DNA of 64,000 bases, from assembly GCF_022965805.1 (NCBI RefSeq), contig NC_133115.1, positions 36,881,321 to 36,945,320 on the forward strand, written 5' to 3'. This stretch comes from Primulina eburnea (Eukaryota > Streptophyta > Magnoliopsida > Lamiales > Gesneriaceae). The position numbers and the translations under genes are program-made. Of the stretch, positions 38,101-46,525 are shown piece after piece. How positions within the stretch are numbered: the stretch's first letter is position 1; each line of letters opens with the position of its first letter. Below the pieces are notes generated by a model. That model made no database searches, was not told the DNA's origin, and saw only the letters and a program-made list of their open reading frames with translations.

Positions 38101-38782
38101 GGTTTTGGCTTAGATCAAAAGACTGCATTTCTTTGAACCTGCCGACAGAAGCAGGTATGGAGCCCTCTAAACCATTAGCAAACGCTACGAAAATCTGAAG
38201 ATTTATTAAATTACCAATATCTCCTGGAATTACACCAGTGAGATTATTGTAGATGAGGCCAAGTTGTAGCAATCCAGTGCTGTTACATAAACTATCAGGG
38301 ATGCTTCCACTCAGAAAATTTTCCCCGAAATCTATCATCTGCAAGCTTTTCAGATTACCAAGCTCTTCTGGAATAGAACCAGAAAGGGAGTTTGCATAAA
38401 GGATCAATTCGGTAAGTTGGGAGCAAGATGCTAACTGGGATGGAATATTTCCAGTGAAGGAGTTGAGGGAAAAGTCAAGAACCTGGAGATAGGAAAGGTT
38501 TCCAAGAAAAGGAGAAATTTCACCCTGGAGCTGCTGGTCCGAAAGAGAGATTGAGACAACGTGGGACGAATTCGGATTACATTCGACTCCAAACCAAGTA
38601 CAGTGATGGTTTGAATCATTCCAGTCCAGAAGTACATGAAATGGATCATCCATGATTGATTTTTTGAATTCTTTCAAGGCCTGGATTTCAGTTTCCAGGC
38701 CTCTTGGCTTTTCTGAAAGAACCCCACTCACAAGCAGGAGGCTGTGGAGTATAATTATTGGAAATATGAAATTTAAATGCAT
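35189..38782 (-). CDS. FLS2: LRR receptor-like kinase FLS2 (flagellin receptor)
   Basis: Plasma-membrane receptor for the bacterial flagellin epitope flg22, acting with BAK1. Two exons: 38782-35626 and 35526-35189, with a 99-bp intron whose phase fits; 1,164 residues (Arabidopsis FLS2 is about 1,173). Signal peptide [24 protein letters not shown]-cap with [16 protein letters not shown]; a long run of plant-type LRRs (LxxLxLxxNxLxGxIP); membrane helix [20 protein letters not shown]; then the kinase: glycine loop reduced to [12 protein letters not shown], Lys in [10 protein letters not shown], catalytic [12 protein letters not shown] (non-RD), [10 protein letters not shown], and EGTIGYLAP interrupted by the intron, resuming [20 protein letters not shown]. 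It ends [20 protein letters not shown]. The motifs, length and intron position all match FLS2 of subfamily XII. The reading frame is intact. Confidence 0.95.
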
Positions 38783-38830
38783 GTTTCTTTTTTCTGATGA
38801 TTTGATTCAACGTATGGATACCGTGAAGGG

Positions 38831-39268
38831 ATTTATATTGCTCAAAATGGGTCTGGAATTCAGACATGTCGGCTGTAAACTCCCGTCTCGTTCAAAGAAG
38901 TCAACCTTATTCTGAAAGATCAAATTGTTTGACCAATAATTTGGTAGGAATAGGATCATCTACCTCGGATCACCTTCATTATCATCTAAGTCATATAATG
39001 AAAGTTTAAAACAAGCTTTATGTGATGTGTACACAACATTATAAAAAATAAATTAAAATACGATTGTTCAAACCACAGTAAATATAAAATATATTTCAAG
39101 ATATTGATATTGAATAAAAAAAAACAAATCGCATGTATAAATTCTAGTGATAAGATTTGATATCATCTGTTTCCAAGTAAATACAAGTCGGCAAAAATGA
39201 GAATCTTACAAAGTGAGTGGGTGGGTGGGTGGAGGAAGTTGACAAGTGGAGGTGGTCACTTGAGTCAA
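38831..39268 (-). promoter_or_regulatory. FLS2 promoter: TATA box and three W-boxes
   Basis: A TATA-like ATATAAAT lies at 38831-38838, about 50 bp upstream of the start codon. W-box cores (TTGACY) occur at 38899-38904 (minus strand), 38929-38934 (plus strand) and 39263-39268 (minus strand). They suggest control by WRKY factors, as expected for an immune receptor. The copia element inserted about 590 bp upstream of the ATG, just beyond the third W-box. Confidence 0.5.
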
Positions 39269-39373
39269 CTCAGTGGTGTGTGGACTCTGCTAGAGGCAAT
39301 TAATTATATCTAGTCTTCTTCGCTGCGAAATTCTCTTCCAATTTCCATTTTTAAGGTTGAAAAAATTAGATGG

Positions 39374-39649
39374 TGTTGTGAAAAAGTAAAAATTTACGGT
39401 AAAAAGTAAAAATCTCAAACTCTCAAAATTATCAAACTACACACTTTATAATATTTTTCTCTCAACTCAATTGTTATTTCATTCACAAATGAGTGCTCTA
39501 TTTATAGAGTTTCATATACAAATATTCCAAAATAAATTACCTCATTACATACATCATCACACACTAATTTTCAATATTCAACACCTAATTTTACCTAATT
39601 TTCAACATTCAACATTCAACATACATATTTTAATATTATATTTTCAACA
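39374..39649 (-). repeat. 3' LTR of the copia element
   Basis: 276 bp, no difference from the other LTR found by eye. It contains CTCTATAAATAGAGCACTC on the minus strand, a palindrome-like TATA promoter. Confidence 0.95.
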
Positions 39650-39810
39650 CTCCCCCTTGTGATGATGATCATAATGATTGTCTTCATTACGTGTTTTTAT
39701 ACTGCCTCGTTAAAAACCTTACTTGGAAAAACCCATTGGGATAAAAACCATAGTAAGGGAAAAAGAGTGCAGTCACGTAAACTCCCCCTGATGTTGACAT
39801 GAACAGTTAT

Positions 39811-42800
39811 TCACAAATTTCGTAGATTGCGCATCCCAATATTATATATGTGCTTTCTGAATATTGACGTAGGAAGTGCCTTTGTGAAGAGATCTGATGA
39901 GTTTTCACTTGATCGAATGTGACGAACATCAATACATTTATTCTTCTCAAGCTCCTTGGTGAATGCGAAGAACTTAGGAGGAATATGTTTAGTTCTGTCG
40001 CTTTTTATGTATCCTTCTTTCATTTGAGCAACACATGCAGCATTATCTTCATATAGTATTACAGGTTTCTCGTCGAATGATAATCCGCATGAGATTTGGA
40101 TATGTTGGGTCATTGATTTTAACCACACACATTCACGGCTTGCTTCATGTAGTGCAATAATCTCGGCATGATTTGATGAAGTTGTTACTAGTGTTTGTTT
40201 CTGTGAACGCCAAGAAATTGCAGTGCCTCCACGAGTAAATACATATCCAGTTTGGGAACGTGCCTTGTGTGGATCAGATAAGTATCCAGCATCAGCATAA
40301 CCAATTATACTTGGATTAGCATCTTTTGAATACAAAAGTCCCAAGTCTGTCGTTCCTCGTAGATAACGGAATATATGTTTAATTCCGTTCCAGTGTCTCT
40401 TTGTTGGATATGTGCTAAATCTTGCCAACAGATTCACGGCAAAAGATATATCAGGCCTTGTACAATTTGTAAGGTACATAAGGGCACCGATGACACTTAG
40501 ATATGGTACTTCTGGACCAAGAATATATTCATCATCTTCACATGGACGGAATGGATCTTTTTCTATGTTTAATGATCTAACAACCATTGGAGTACTTAAA
40601 GGATTTGCTTTATCCATATTAAAACGTTTAAGAATCTTTTCTGTATAATTTGTCTGGTGAACAAACATTCCACATTCTTTTTGTTCGATTTGCAAACCCA
40701 GACAATACTTGGTTTTTCCAAGATCCTTCATTTCAAATTCTTCCTTCAAGTATGACACAACTTCTTGAATTTCCTTACTCGTTCCAATGATGTTTAAATC
40801 GTCAACATATACAGCAATAATTACGCATCCGGATGTTGTTTTCTTAATGAAAACACAAGGGCATATTGAATTGTTTACATATCCCTTTTTCATCAAATGA
40901 TCACTTAGTCGATTATACCACATTCGACCTGATTGCTTTAACCCATATAACGATCTTTGTAATTTCACAGAATAACATTCTCTGGGTTTTGAACTTTGTG
41001 CTTCAGGCATCTTAAATCCTTCAGGGATTTTCATATATATATTACTATCAAGTGATCCATATAAGTAAGCTGTAACAACATCCATAAGACGCATTTCTAA
41101 ATTTTCAGATACCGCCAAGCTAATCAAATACCGAAACGTAATTGCATCCATCACAGGAGAATACGTTTCTTCATAATCAATTCCAGGCCTTTGAGAAAAA
41201 CCTTGTGCAACAAGTCGAGCTTTAAATCTTACTATTTCATTTTTCTCATTTCGCTTTCGAATAAAAACCCATTTGTATCCAACAGGTTTTACACCTTCAG
41301 GTGTAAGGACTATAGGTCCAAAAACATTACGTTTATTTAGCGAATCTAATTCAACCTGGATGGCATCTTTCCATTTTATCCAATCCTGCCGATTTTTACA
41401 TTCACCAAAAGATTTTGGTTCATGATCTTCGTTATCATTTATGATGTCGATTGCCACATTATAAGAAAATATATCATCAATTTCATCTATATCTTTTCGG
41501 TTCCATATTTTTCCAGTATTAATGTAATTGATAGAGATTTCATGATTCTCGTCAGTTTGTGGTTCTGACAGAACATTTTCATCATCATGTGTTTCTTCAG
41601 GAACACCATTCTCTATTTTGTGATCATCATGTGTTTCTTCAGAAACATCATTCTTTATTTTGTGATCATCGTGTTTCTCTATGAATTTTCTTTTTCGAGG
41701 ATTTTTATCCTTGGAACCGACTGACCTTCCACGCTTCAGGCGTTTAATGACATCATGAGTATCTTCCATTTGTTTCTTTGGAATTTCAATTCGAGCAGGG
41801 GCATTTGCAGCATGTATATATGATTTAGTTACCCCTTTTGTGTCTGCAAATGCATCTGGTATTTGATTTGCTATTCTTTGCAAGTGCACAATTTGCTGTA
41901 CATCTTTTTCACATTGTTTTGTTCTTGGATCCATATGTAACAATGATGATACATACCACGAAATTTCCTTTTCGGTATGTTTCTGTTCTCCCCCTAACAT
42001 TGGGAAGATTTCCTCATTAAAATGACAATCAGCAAAACGTGCTGTGAACACGTCTCCTGTCTGAGGTTCAAGATATCGAATGATTGATGGACTATCATAA
42101 CCGATATAAATTCCAACCTTTCTTTGAGGTCCCATTTTCTTTCGTTGCGGTGGTGCAATAGGCACATACACCATACATCCAAAAATTCTCAGATGAGAAA
42201 TGTCTGGTTCTTGACCAAATGCAAGCTGTAATGGGGAGTATTTATGATATGCACTTGGTCTGATGCGAATTAATGCAGCGGCATGTAAAATTGCATGTCC
42301 CCATATAGAAATAGGGAGTTTTGTTTTCATAATCATTGGTCTAGCAATCATTTGCAGACGTTTAATCAATGATTCAGCCAATCCATTCTGTGTATGTACA
42401 TGAGCAACAGGATGCTCAACAATGATTCCCATAGACATACAATAATCATTGAAAGTCTGGGAAGTAAATTCACCAGCATTATCAAGTCTAATTTTCTTGA
42501 TTGTATAATCGGGAAATTGATTCCTCAATTTTATTATTTGAGCAAGTAATCTTGCAAATGCAACATTTCGAGTTGACAATAAACATACATGTGACCATCT
42601 GCTGGAGGCATCAATCAATACCATAAAGTATTTGAATGGACCACATGGTGGATGGATTGGTCCACAAATATCACCCTGAATACGTTCAAGAAACATTGGT
42701 GATTCAGTTTGGATTTTGCCTGGTGATGGTCTTATAATAAGTTTTCCGAGAGAACAAGCTTTACATTGAAACTTATTATTCTGAAAGATCTTCTGGTCTT

Positions 42801-43320
42801 TTAACGGATGACCATGTGTATTTTCTATAATTCTTCGCATCATTGTTGAACCAGGATGTCCCAATCGATCATGCCAATTGGTTAATATCGAAGAATTATC
42901 AACTACCATGTTTGATTCAATGGGACTTATATGTGTATAATGCAATCCAGTAGGGAGCATTGGTAATTTTTTAATCACATATTTCTTTCCTGATTTATAT
43001 GTGATAAGACACATATATTTCTCATTCCCTTCATTCATTGTTTGAGTATCATACCCATGGGAATATATATCATTAAAACTCAACAAATTTCTTTTCGATT
43101 GTGGTGAATATAAAGCATCATTGATCAAAAATTTTGTACCATTAGGTAACAAAAATTGTGCTTTACCACATCCTTTAATCAAGTCTACAGGACCTGATAT
43201 TGTATTCACCGTTGTTTTTGTTGGTTTTAGTTCCAAGAAATATCTTTTATCTCGGAGGATAGTGTGCGTTGTACCACTATCGGGTATGCAAACTTCAGCT
43301 TTGCTCATAGCATTTTCCAT
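39811..43320 (-). CDS. copia pol polyprotein (protease, integrase, RT, RNase H)
   Basis: 1,169 residues without interruption. Order: protease (CIPDSGTTHTILRDKRYF); integrase zinc finger (WHDRLGHPG ... CKACSLGK) and DDE core (GDICGP ... IRLDNAGEFTS ... THTQNGLAESL-like HVHTQNGLAES); a spacer with two EETHDDHKIEN-type repeats; RT (YKWVFIRKRN, EMRLMDVVTAYLYG, KQSGRMWYNRL, catalytic VYVDDLNIIGT); RNase H (GYADAGYLSD, SNHAEIIALHE, LYEDNAACVAQMKEG). The integrase-before-RT order defines Ty1/copia. The first ATG follows a stop-rich gap after gag, so how it is translated is unclear. Nothing in this frame suggests decay. Confidence 0.95.
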   Translation of the reverse strand: MENAMSKAEVCIPDSGTTHTILRDKRYFLELKPTKTTVNTISGPVDLIKGCGKAQFLLPNGTKFLINDALYSPQSKRNLLSFNDIYSHGYDTQTMNEGNEKYMCLITYKSGKKYVIKKLPMLPTGLHYTHISPIESNMVVDNSSILTNWHDRLGHPGSTMMRRIIENTHGHPLKDQKIFQNNKFQCKACSLGKLIIRPSPGKIQTESPMFLERIQGDICGPIHPPCGPFKYFMVLIDASSRWSHVCLLSTRNVAFARLLAQIIKLRNQFPDYTIKKIRLDNAGEFTSQTFNDYCMSMGIIVEHPVAHVHTQNGLAESLIKRLQMIARPMIMKTKLPISIWGHAILHAAALIRIRPSAYHKYSPLQLAFGQEPDISHLRIFGCMVYVPIAPPQRKKMGPQRKVGIYIGYDSPSIIRYLEPQTGDVFTARFADCHFNEEIFPMLGGEQKHTEKEISWYVSSLLHMDPRTKQCEKDVQQIVHLQRIANQIPDAFADTKGVTKSYIHAANAPARIEIPKKQMEDTHDVIKRLKRGRSVGSKDKNPRKRKFIEKHDDHKIKNDVSEETHDDHKIENGVPEETHDDENVLSEPQTDENHEISINYINTGKIWNRKDIDEIDDIFSYNVAIDIINDNEDHEPKSFGECKNRQDWIKWKDAIQVELDSLNKRNVFGPIVLTPEGVKPVGYKWVFIRKRNEKNEIVRFKARLVAQGFSQRPGIDYEETYSPVMDAITFRYLISLAVSENLEMRLMDVVTAYLYGSLDSNIYMKIPEGFKMPEAQSSKPRECYSVKLQRSLYGLKQSGRMWYNRLSDHLMKKGYVNNSICPCVFIKKTTSGCVIIAVYVDDLNIIGTSKEIQEVVSYLKEEFEMKDLGKTKYCLGLQIEQKECGMFVHQTNYTEKILKRFNMDKANPLSTPMVVRSLNIEKDPFRPCEDDEYILGPEVPYLSVIGALMYLTNCTRPDISFAVNLLARFSTYPTKRHWNGIKHIFRYLRGTTDLGLLYSKDANPSIIGYADAGYLSDPHKARSQTGYVFTRGGTAISWRSQKQTLVTTSSNHAEIIALHEASRECVWLKSMTQHIQISCGLSFDEKPVILYEDNAACVAQMKEGYIKSDRTKHIPPKFFAFTKELEKNKCIDVRHIRSSENSSDLFTKALPTSIFRKHIYNIGMRNLRNL

Positions 43321-43446
43321 ATTTGAACTTCAAAAAAATATGCAATGAAATAAATTACTGGCAATATATATTTAAATATAACACATATCATAATTATACA
43401 ATAAAACATTATTTTATGAATACATGAAAAACAAATTATTGTACAT
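43321..43446 (-). other. AT-rich, stop-rich gap between copia gag and pol
   Basis: About 126 bp. Gag and pol are in the same frame, yet this gap contains several further in-frame stops after the gag stop. A possible donor (GTAGAATA, at the gag end) and acceptor (TTTTTTTGAAG, before pol) exist, but splicing them would not restore the pol frame by my reading. Confidence 0.7.
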
Positions 43447-44607
43447 TTATATTCTACCACTATATTGTTCATTTTCAGAAAAATCATTGAGAAAATCTGC
43501 AGCATCAAAATTGTTCATTTCTATCCCACCAACATGTTGATCATTTCCAGAGAAATCATTCATAAAATCACCAGCATCAAGATGAGTTGAATCACTCAAA
43601 CGGTCACTGCGTTCAGTGAAGTTGGTCTCCTTTTCTTTCCCCTTTAATGATTCTTTATAAAGTTTACAAAGGTGCTCAGGGGCTCGACAAACTTTGGACC
43701 AATGTCCTGGAGTACCACATCTGTAACAAGAACTTTCATATCTTTTTGAGTGATTCTCATTAACACTTGTATTCTCATGATGCCTTTTCTGTGGATGGTT
43801 TGGGACGCTCTTTTGAGATGAGTTATAAAAATAACTATCTCTATTATTTTCAAAACCACGGCCTCGACCACGACCACGGCCAAATCCACGTCCACGTCCA
43901 CGTCCACGACCTCGACCTCGACCTCGACCAAAATCTTGTCTTTGAATTTGATTTTGGTTCCGAGGTTTAAATTCATTTTTATTTACAGCATTTACTTCGG
44001 GAAATGCTGTTGATCCAGTGGGTCGGGACTGATGATTTCTCACTAGAAGCTCGTTGTTCTTTTCCGCCACAAGAAGACAGGCGATGAGTTCAGAATATCT
44101 GGCAAATCCACGTACTCTATATTGTTGCTGTAAAGTAATATTTGATGCATGAAATGTGGAAAATGTTTTTTCAAGCATCTCAGATTCAGTAATCTCATGG
44201 CCACAAAATTTCAATTGCGAGATTATTCTATACATCGCCGAATTGTAATCACTGACTTTTTTAAAGTCTTGGAATCTTAATGTATTCCATTCATCCCGGG
44301 CGGTCGGAAGTATAACTTCTCTTATATGTTCAAATCTTTCTTTTAATCCCTTCCACAAAGCCATGGGATTTTTTTCAGTCAGATATTCACATTTCAATCC
44401 ATCGTCGAGATGTCGACGTAAAAATATTATGGCTCTTGCCTTTTCTTGTGACGTGCATATGCCATTTTCTTTAATGGTCTCGCTTAGACCCAATGACTCG
44501 AGATGCATTTCTACATCTAGAGTCCATGGCATATAATTTTTCCCAGTAATGTCAAGAGCGATGAATTCGAGCTTTGTCAAGTTTGCCATGGTGGTACTAA
44601 AAATCAC
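43447..44607 (-). CDS. copia gag
   Basis: Up to 386 residues; the canonical start is probably MANLTKLEFIALDITGKNYM at 44589, seven codons inside the longer frame. It has the copia gag fold region (YMPWTLDVEMHLESLGL ... ALWKGLKERFEH), an Arg-Gly repeat tract (GRGRGRGRG; nucleic-acid binding) and one CCHC knuckle (CYRCGTPGHWSKVC). The C-terminal tail contains a duplicated acidic motif (DAGDFMNDFSGNDQ / DAADFLNDFSENEQ). It encodes the capsid of the virus-like particle. Confidence 0.95.
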   Translation of the reverse strand: MIFSTTMANLTKLEFIALDITGKNYMPWTLDVEMHLESLGLSETIKENGICTSQEKARAIIFLRRHLDDGLKCEYLTEKNPMALWKGLKERFEHIREVILPTARDEWNTLRFQDFKKVSDYNSAMYRIISQLKFCGHEITESEMLEKTFSTFHASNITLQQQYRVRGFARYSELIACLLVAEKNNELLVRNHQSRPTGSTAFPEVNAVNKNEFKPRNQNQIQRQDFGRGRGRGRGRGRGRGFGRGRGRGRGFENNRDSYFYNSSQKSVPNHPQKRHHENTSVNENHSKRYESSCYRCGTPGHWSKVCRAPEHLCKLYKESLKGKEKETNFTERSDRLSDSTHLDAGDFMNDFSGNDQHVGGIEMNNFDAADFLNDFSENEQYSGRI

Positions 44608-44618
44608 GATGCATTTTA

Positions 44619-44774
44619 TTAGTTAATGAATATTGCAATACAAAGTAATGGATAAACAACAAGTACAAGTATTCGTAAAAATAAAGAAAACACACGAGGA
44701 GGATATTCTCCGATAAATACAAGACTCGTGAGTATGATAACTAAAATAATTAAAAATAATCTTGCGAAAGCCAT
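44619..44774 (-). CDS. 51-residue hydrophobic ORF in the copia leader
   Basis: Starts MAFARLFLIILVIILTSLVF and has two strongly hydrophobic segments separated by IGEYPPRVFS; the frame is also open upstream to 44873. It lies between the PBS and gag, ending 12 bp before the longer gag frame. A TATAAAT (44861-44867) and a pyrimidine-rich leader precede its ATG at a spacing normal for a plant gene. The family is not recognised. It could be a captured host gene for a small membrane or secreted peptide, or a leader ORF that regulates gag translation. Confidence 0.45.
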   Translation of the reverse strand: MAFARLFLIILVIILTSLVFIGEYPPRVFSLFLRILVLVVYPLLCIAIFIN

Positions 44775-44860
44775 CTTCTTTTTTCTCCGAAAATTTGATG
44801 AAGAATAATTTTTAGAGAAGAAGAGAAAGTTGGGGTGATTGAATGAGTTTGAGAGATCAT

Positions 44861-44868
44861 ATTTATAG
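44861..44868 (-). promoter_or_regulatory. TATA box inside the copia leader
   Basis: Minus strand CCCTATAAATATGATC, about 90 bp upstream of the 51-codon ORF. The region after it (CAATCACCCCAACTTTCTC) resembles a plant 5' leader. It is distinct from the LTR's own TATA. Confidence 0.45.
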
Positions 44869-45272
44869 GGCAAAAACTAGCCGTTTTGTTACCGTTTATG
44901 ACCGTTGGTGAATAAAAGAATAAATGTATGTATTTGTATAATTTTATGGTAATAATATGGTATATATAATATTAGACATGTTTAAATAATTATATATATC
45001 ATATCATAATATTATAACGACTGTCATAATTTATTTTGTTTAAAAACCTTATAGGCTTTTATACTTGTCGTATCCCTTGCCGGGAGTGTGGGATGTCGTC
45101 TTAACATCCTCCCAGGATTTATAACAAGTTTATGAAAAATTTATTTTAATAATAACATTATATTGTATATTAAATAAATACACAATAAATAAATAACAGT
45201 AAAATAAATATAATTACTTTTGTTACCTTTTTCTTCTGTTTGGAGCTTGGAAAAGTATGTAGGACTTTTAGA

Positions 45273-45289
45273 GCTTCGTGCTGATAACG
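45273..45289 (-). other. copia primer-binding site
   Basis: Minus strand CGTTATCAGCACGAAGC immediately follows the 5' LTR. TATCAGCACG-type sites are common in plant copia elements and are thought to pair with an internal or half initiator tRNA-Met. Confidence 0.6.
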
Positions 45290-45565
45290 TGTTGTGAAAA
45301 AGTAAAAATTTACGGTAAAAAGTAAAAATCTCAAACTCTCAAAATTATCAAACTACACACTTTATAATATTTTTCTCTCAACTCAATTGTTATTTCATTC
45401 ACAAATGAGTGCTCTATTTATAGAGTTTCATATACAAATATTCCAAAATAAATTACCTCATTACATACATCATCACACACTAATTTTCAATATTCAACAC
45501 CTAATTTTACCTAATTTTCAACATTCAACATTCAACATACATATTTTAATATTATATTTTCAACA
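45290..45565 (-). repeat. 5' LTR of the copia element
   Basis: 276 bp, reads identical to 39374-39649. Its identity implies a very recent insertion. Confidence 0.95.
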
Positions 45566-45641
45566 ATGTTTTTTTTCCTTTTAACAGTTTCTAGAACCGA
45601 GTAGTTTTTGAACAAAAATGGGAAAAAGGAAAAGATAATAG

Positions 45642-45721
<80 letters not shown>
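45642..45721 (-). tRNA. tRNA-Leu (anticodon TAG)
   Basis: 80 nt, with a paired acceptor stem (GACAGTT / AGCTGTC, discriminator A), D-arm TGGCCGAGTGGTCTAAGGCG, anticodon stem CCAGA/TCTGG around loop TTTAGGC (anticodon TAG), a long variable arm as in class II leucine tRNAs, and T-arm GGGTTCAAATCCC. No intron. CCA is not encoded, as expected for a nuclear gene. Confidence 0.95.
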
Positions 45722-45723
<2 letters not shown>

Positions 45724-46015
45724 GCTACCTAATATTTCTTTTTTTTTATTTAATTTAATATACAATTCTCTCGATATCAAACTAAAACTGCCACTAATTA
45801 TATCTTAAAATTAGTAGTAAGTTCCCACACAATAAAATATGGAATTGCTGTTTATGTGGAAAGATTATTTATGATCATGCCTACCTAAATAAGAAAATTA
45901 TATCAAACTGTCGATTAATATTTCGAGGCTCAGAATTTAGATATATATTTTTTTCAAAAAGTACATGACCAAAAAGAAAAGGAAGGATATATTTTCATTT
46001 ATTTATTCATGTATA

Positions 46016-46296
46016 TCTATATTTCTATACTATTAATTAAGGCTGAGCACCTTATAAAAATTGCTAAGGAGGACACCATTTTTTTTTTTCCAGTTTTACC
46101 TTTACAGTTATAGTAATATTACATTTTTGCTTTTTTTGTTTTTTTTTTTATTTCATCACACTTTTATTTTTATTTTTTTTTATTTCAATCATTCAAATAT
46201 CAATTTAGTCTCTTCATAATTTGTCAATTTTAACTTTAGTCCATCGATAATGATAAAAAAGATTGTACACACGTAACGCGTGTGCAGAATAACTAG
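46016..46296 (+). mobile_element. small non-autonomous Helitron candidate
   Basis: Begins TCTATATTTC at 46016 after an A, and ends in a hairpin (CACACG-TAACG-CGTGTG) about 10 bp before CTAG (46293-46296), followed by T. This is the Helitron pattern: A|TC...hairpin...CTRR|T. 281 bp, no coding content. The 3' end is more convincing than the 5' end. Confidence 0.55.
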
Positions 46297-46525
46297 TACT
46301 TAATATGCCTCGAGTCGCCATAATATAAAATTAGTTTGTTTTAATTTCATATAAATGATCGATATATCAAATAATAATAAAAAAAACTAATAATAGAATG
46401 TAGGATTCAATTTATTCAAAAATAACGTCATAAACCACAATTAAAGTAAATATTTATCATAAATTCAAGACTAATCGAAATAGTTAAAACAAAAAACATA
46501 AAATTAACATGCATGTTCGGTGTTC

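Larger units (their letters stand above)
39374..45565 (-). mobile_element. Ty1/copia LTR retrotransposon, young and possibly active
   Basis: 6,192 bp on the minus strand. The two 276-bp LTRs (39374-39649 and 45290-45565) read as identical, start TGTTGAAAAT and end TTCACAACA. The PBS lies directly inside the right (5') LTR and a purine tract (AAGGGGGAG on the minus strand, 39650-39658) lies inside the left (3') LTR. Gag and pol are both open over their full length with all catalytic motifs. No perfect target duplication is evident: flanks read GATGG and ATGTT, or ATGGT/ATGTT (4 of 5) if the border is moved by one base. It sits between FLS2 and the tRNA-Leu gene. Confidence 0.95.

Noticed and set aside
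35189..38782. Other LRR kinases of subfamily XII (EFR, Xa21-like) as identity for this gene
   Set aside because: The [10 protein letters not shown] and [12 protein letters not shown] motifs, the total length and the single late intron fit FLS2 better.
40412..40648. ORFs antisense to copia pol (also 41838, 43121, 43767)
   Set aside because: Shadow frames of a conserved polyprotein on the other strand.
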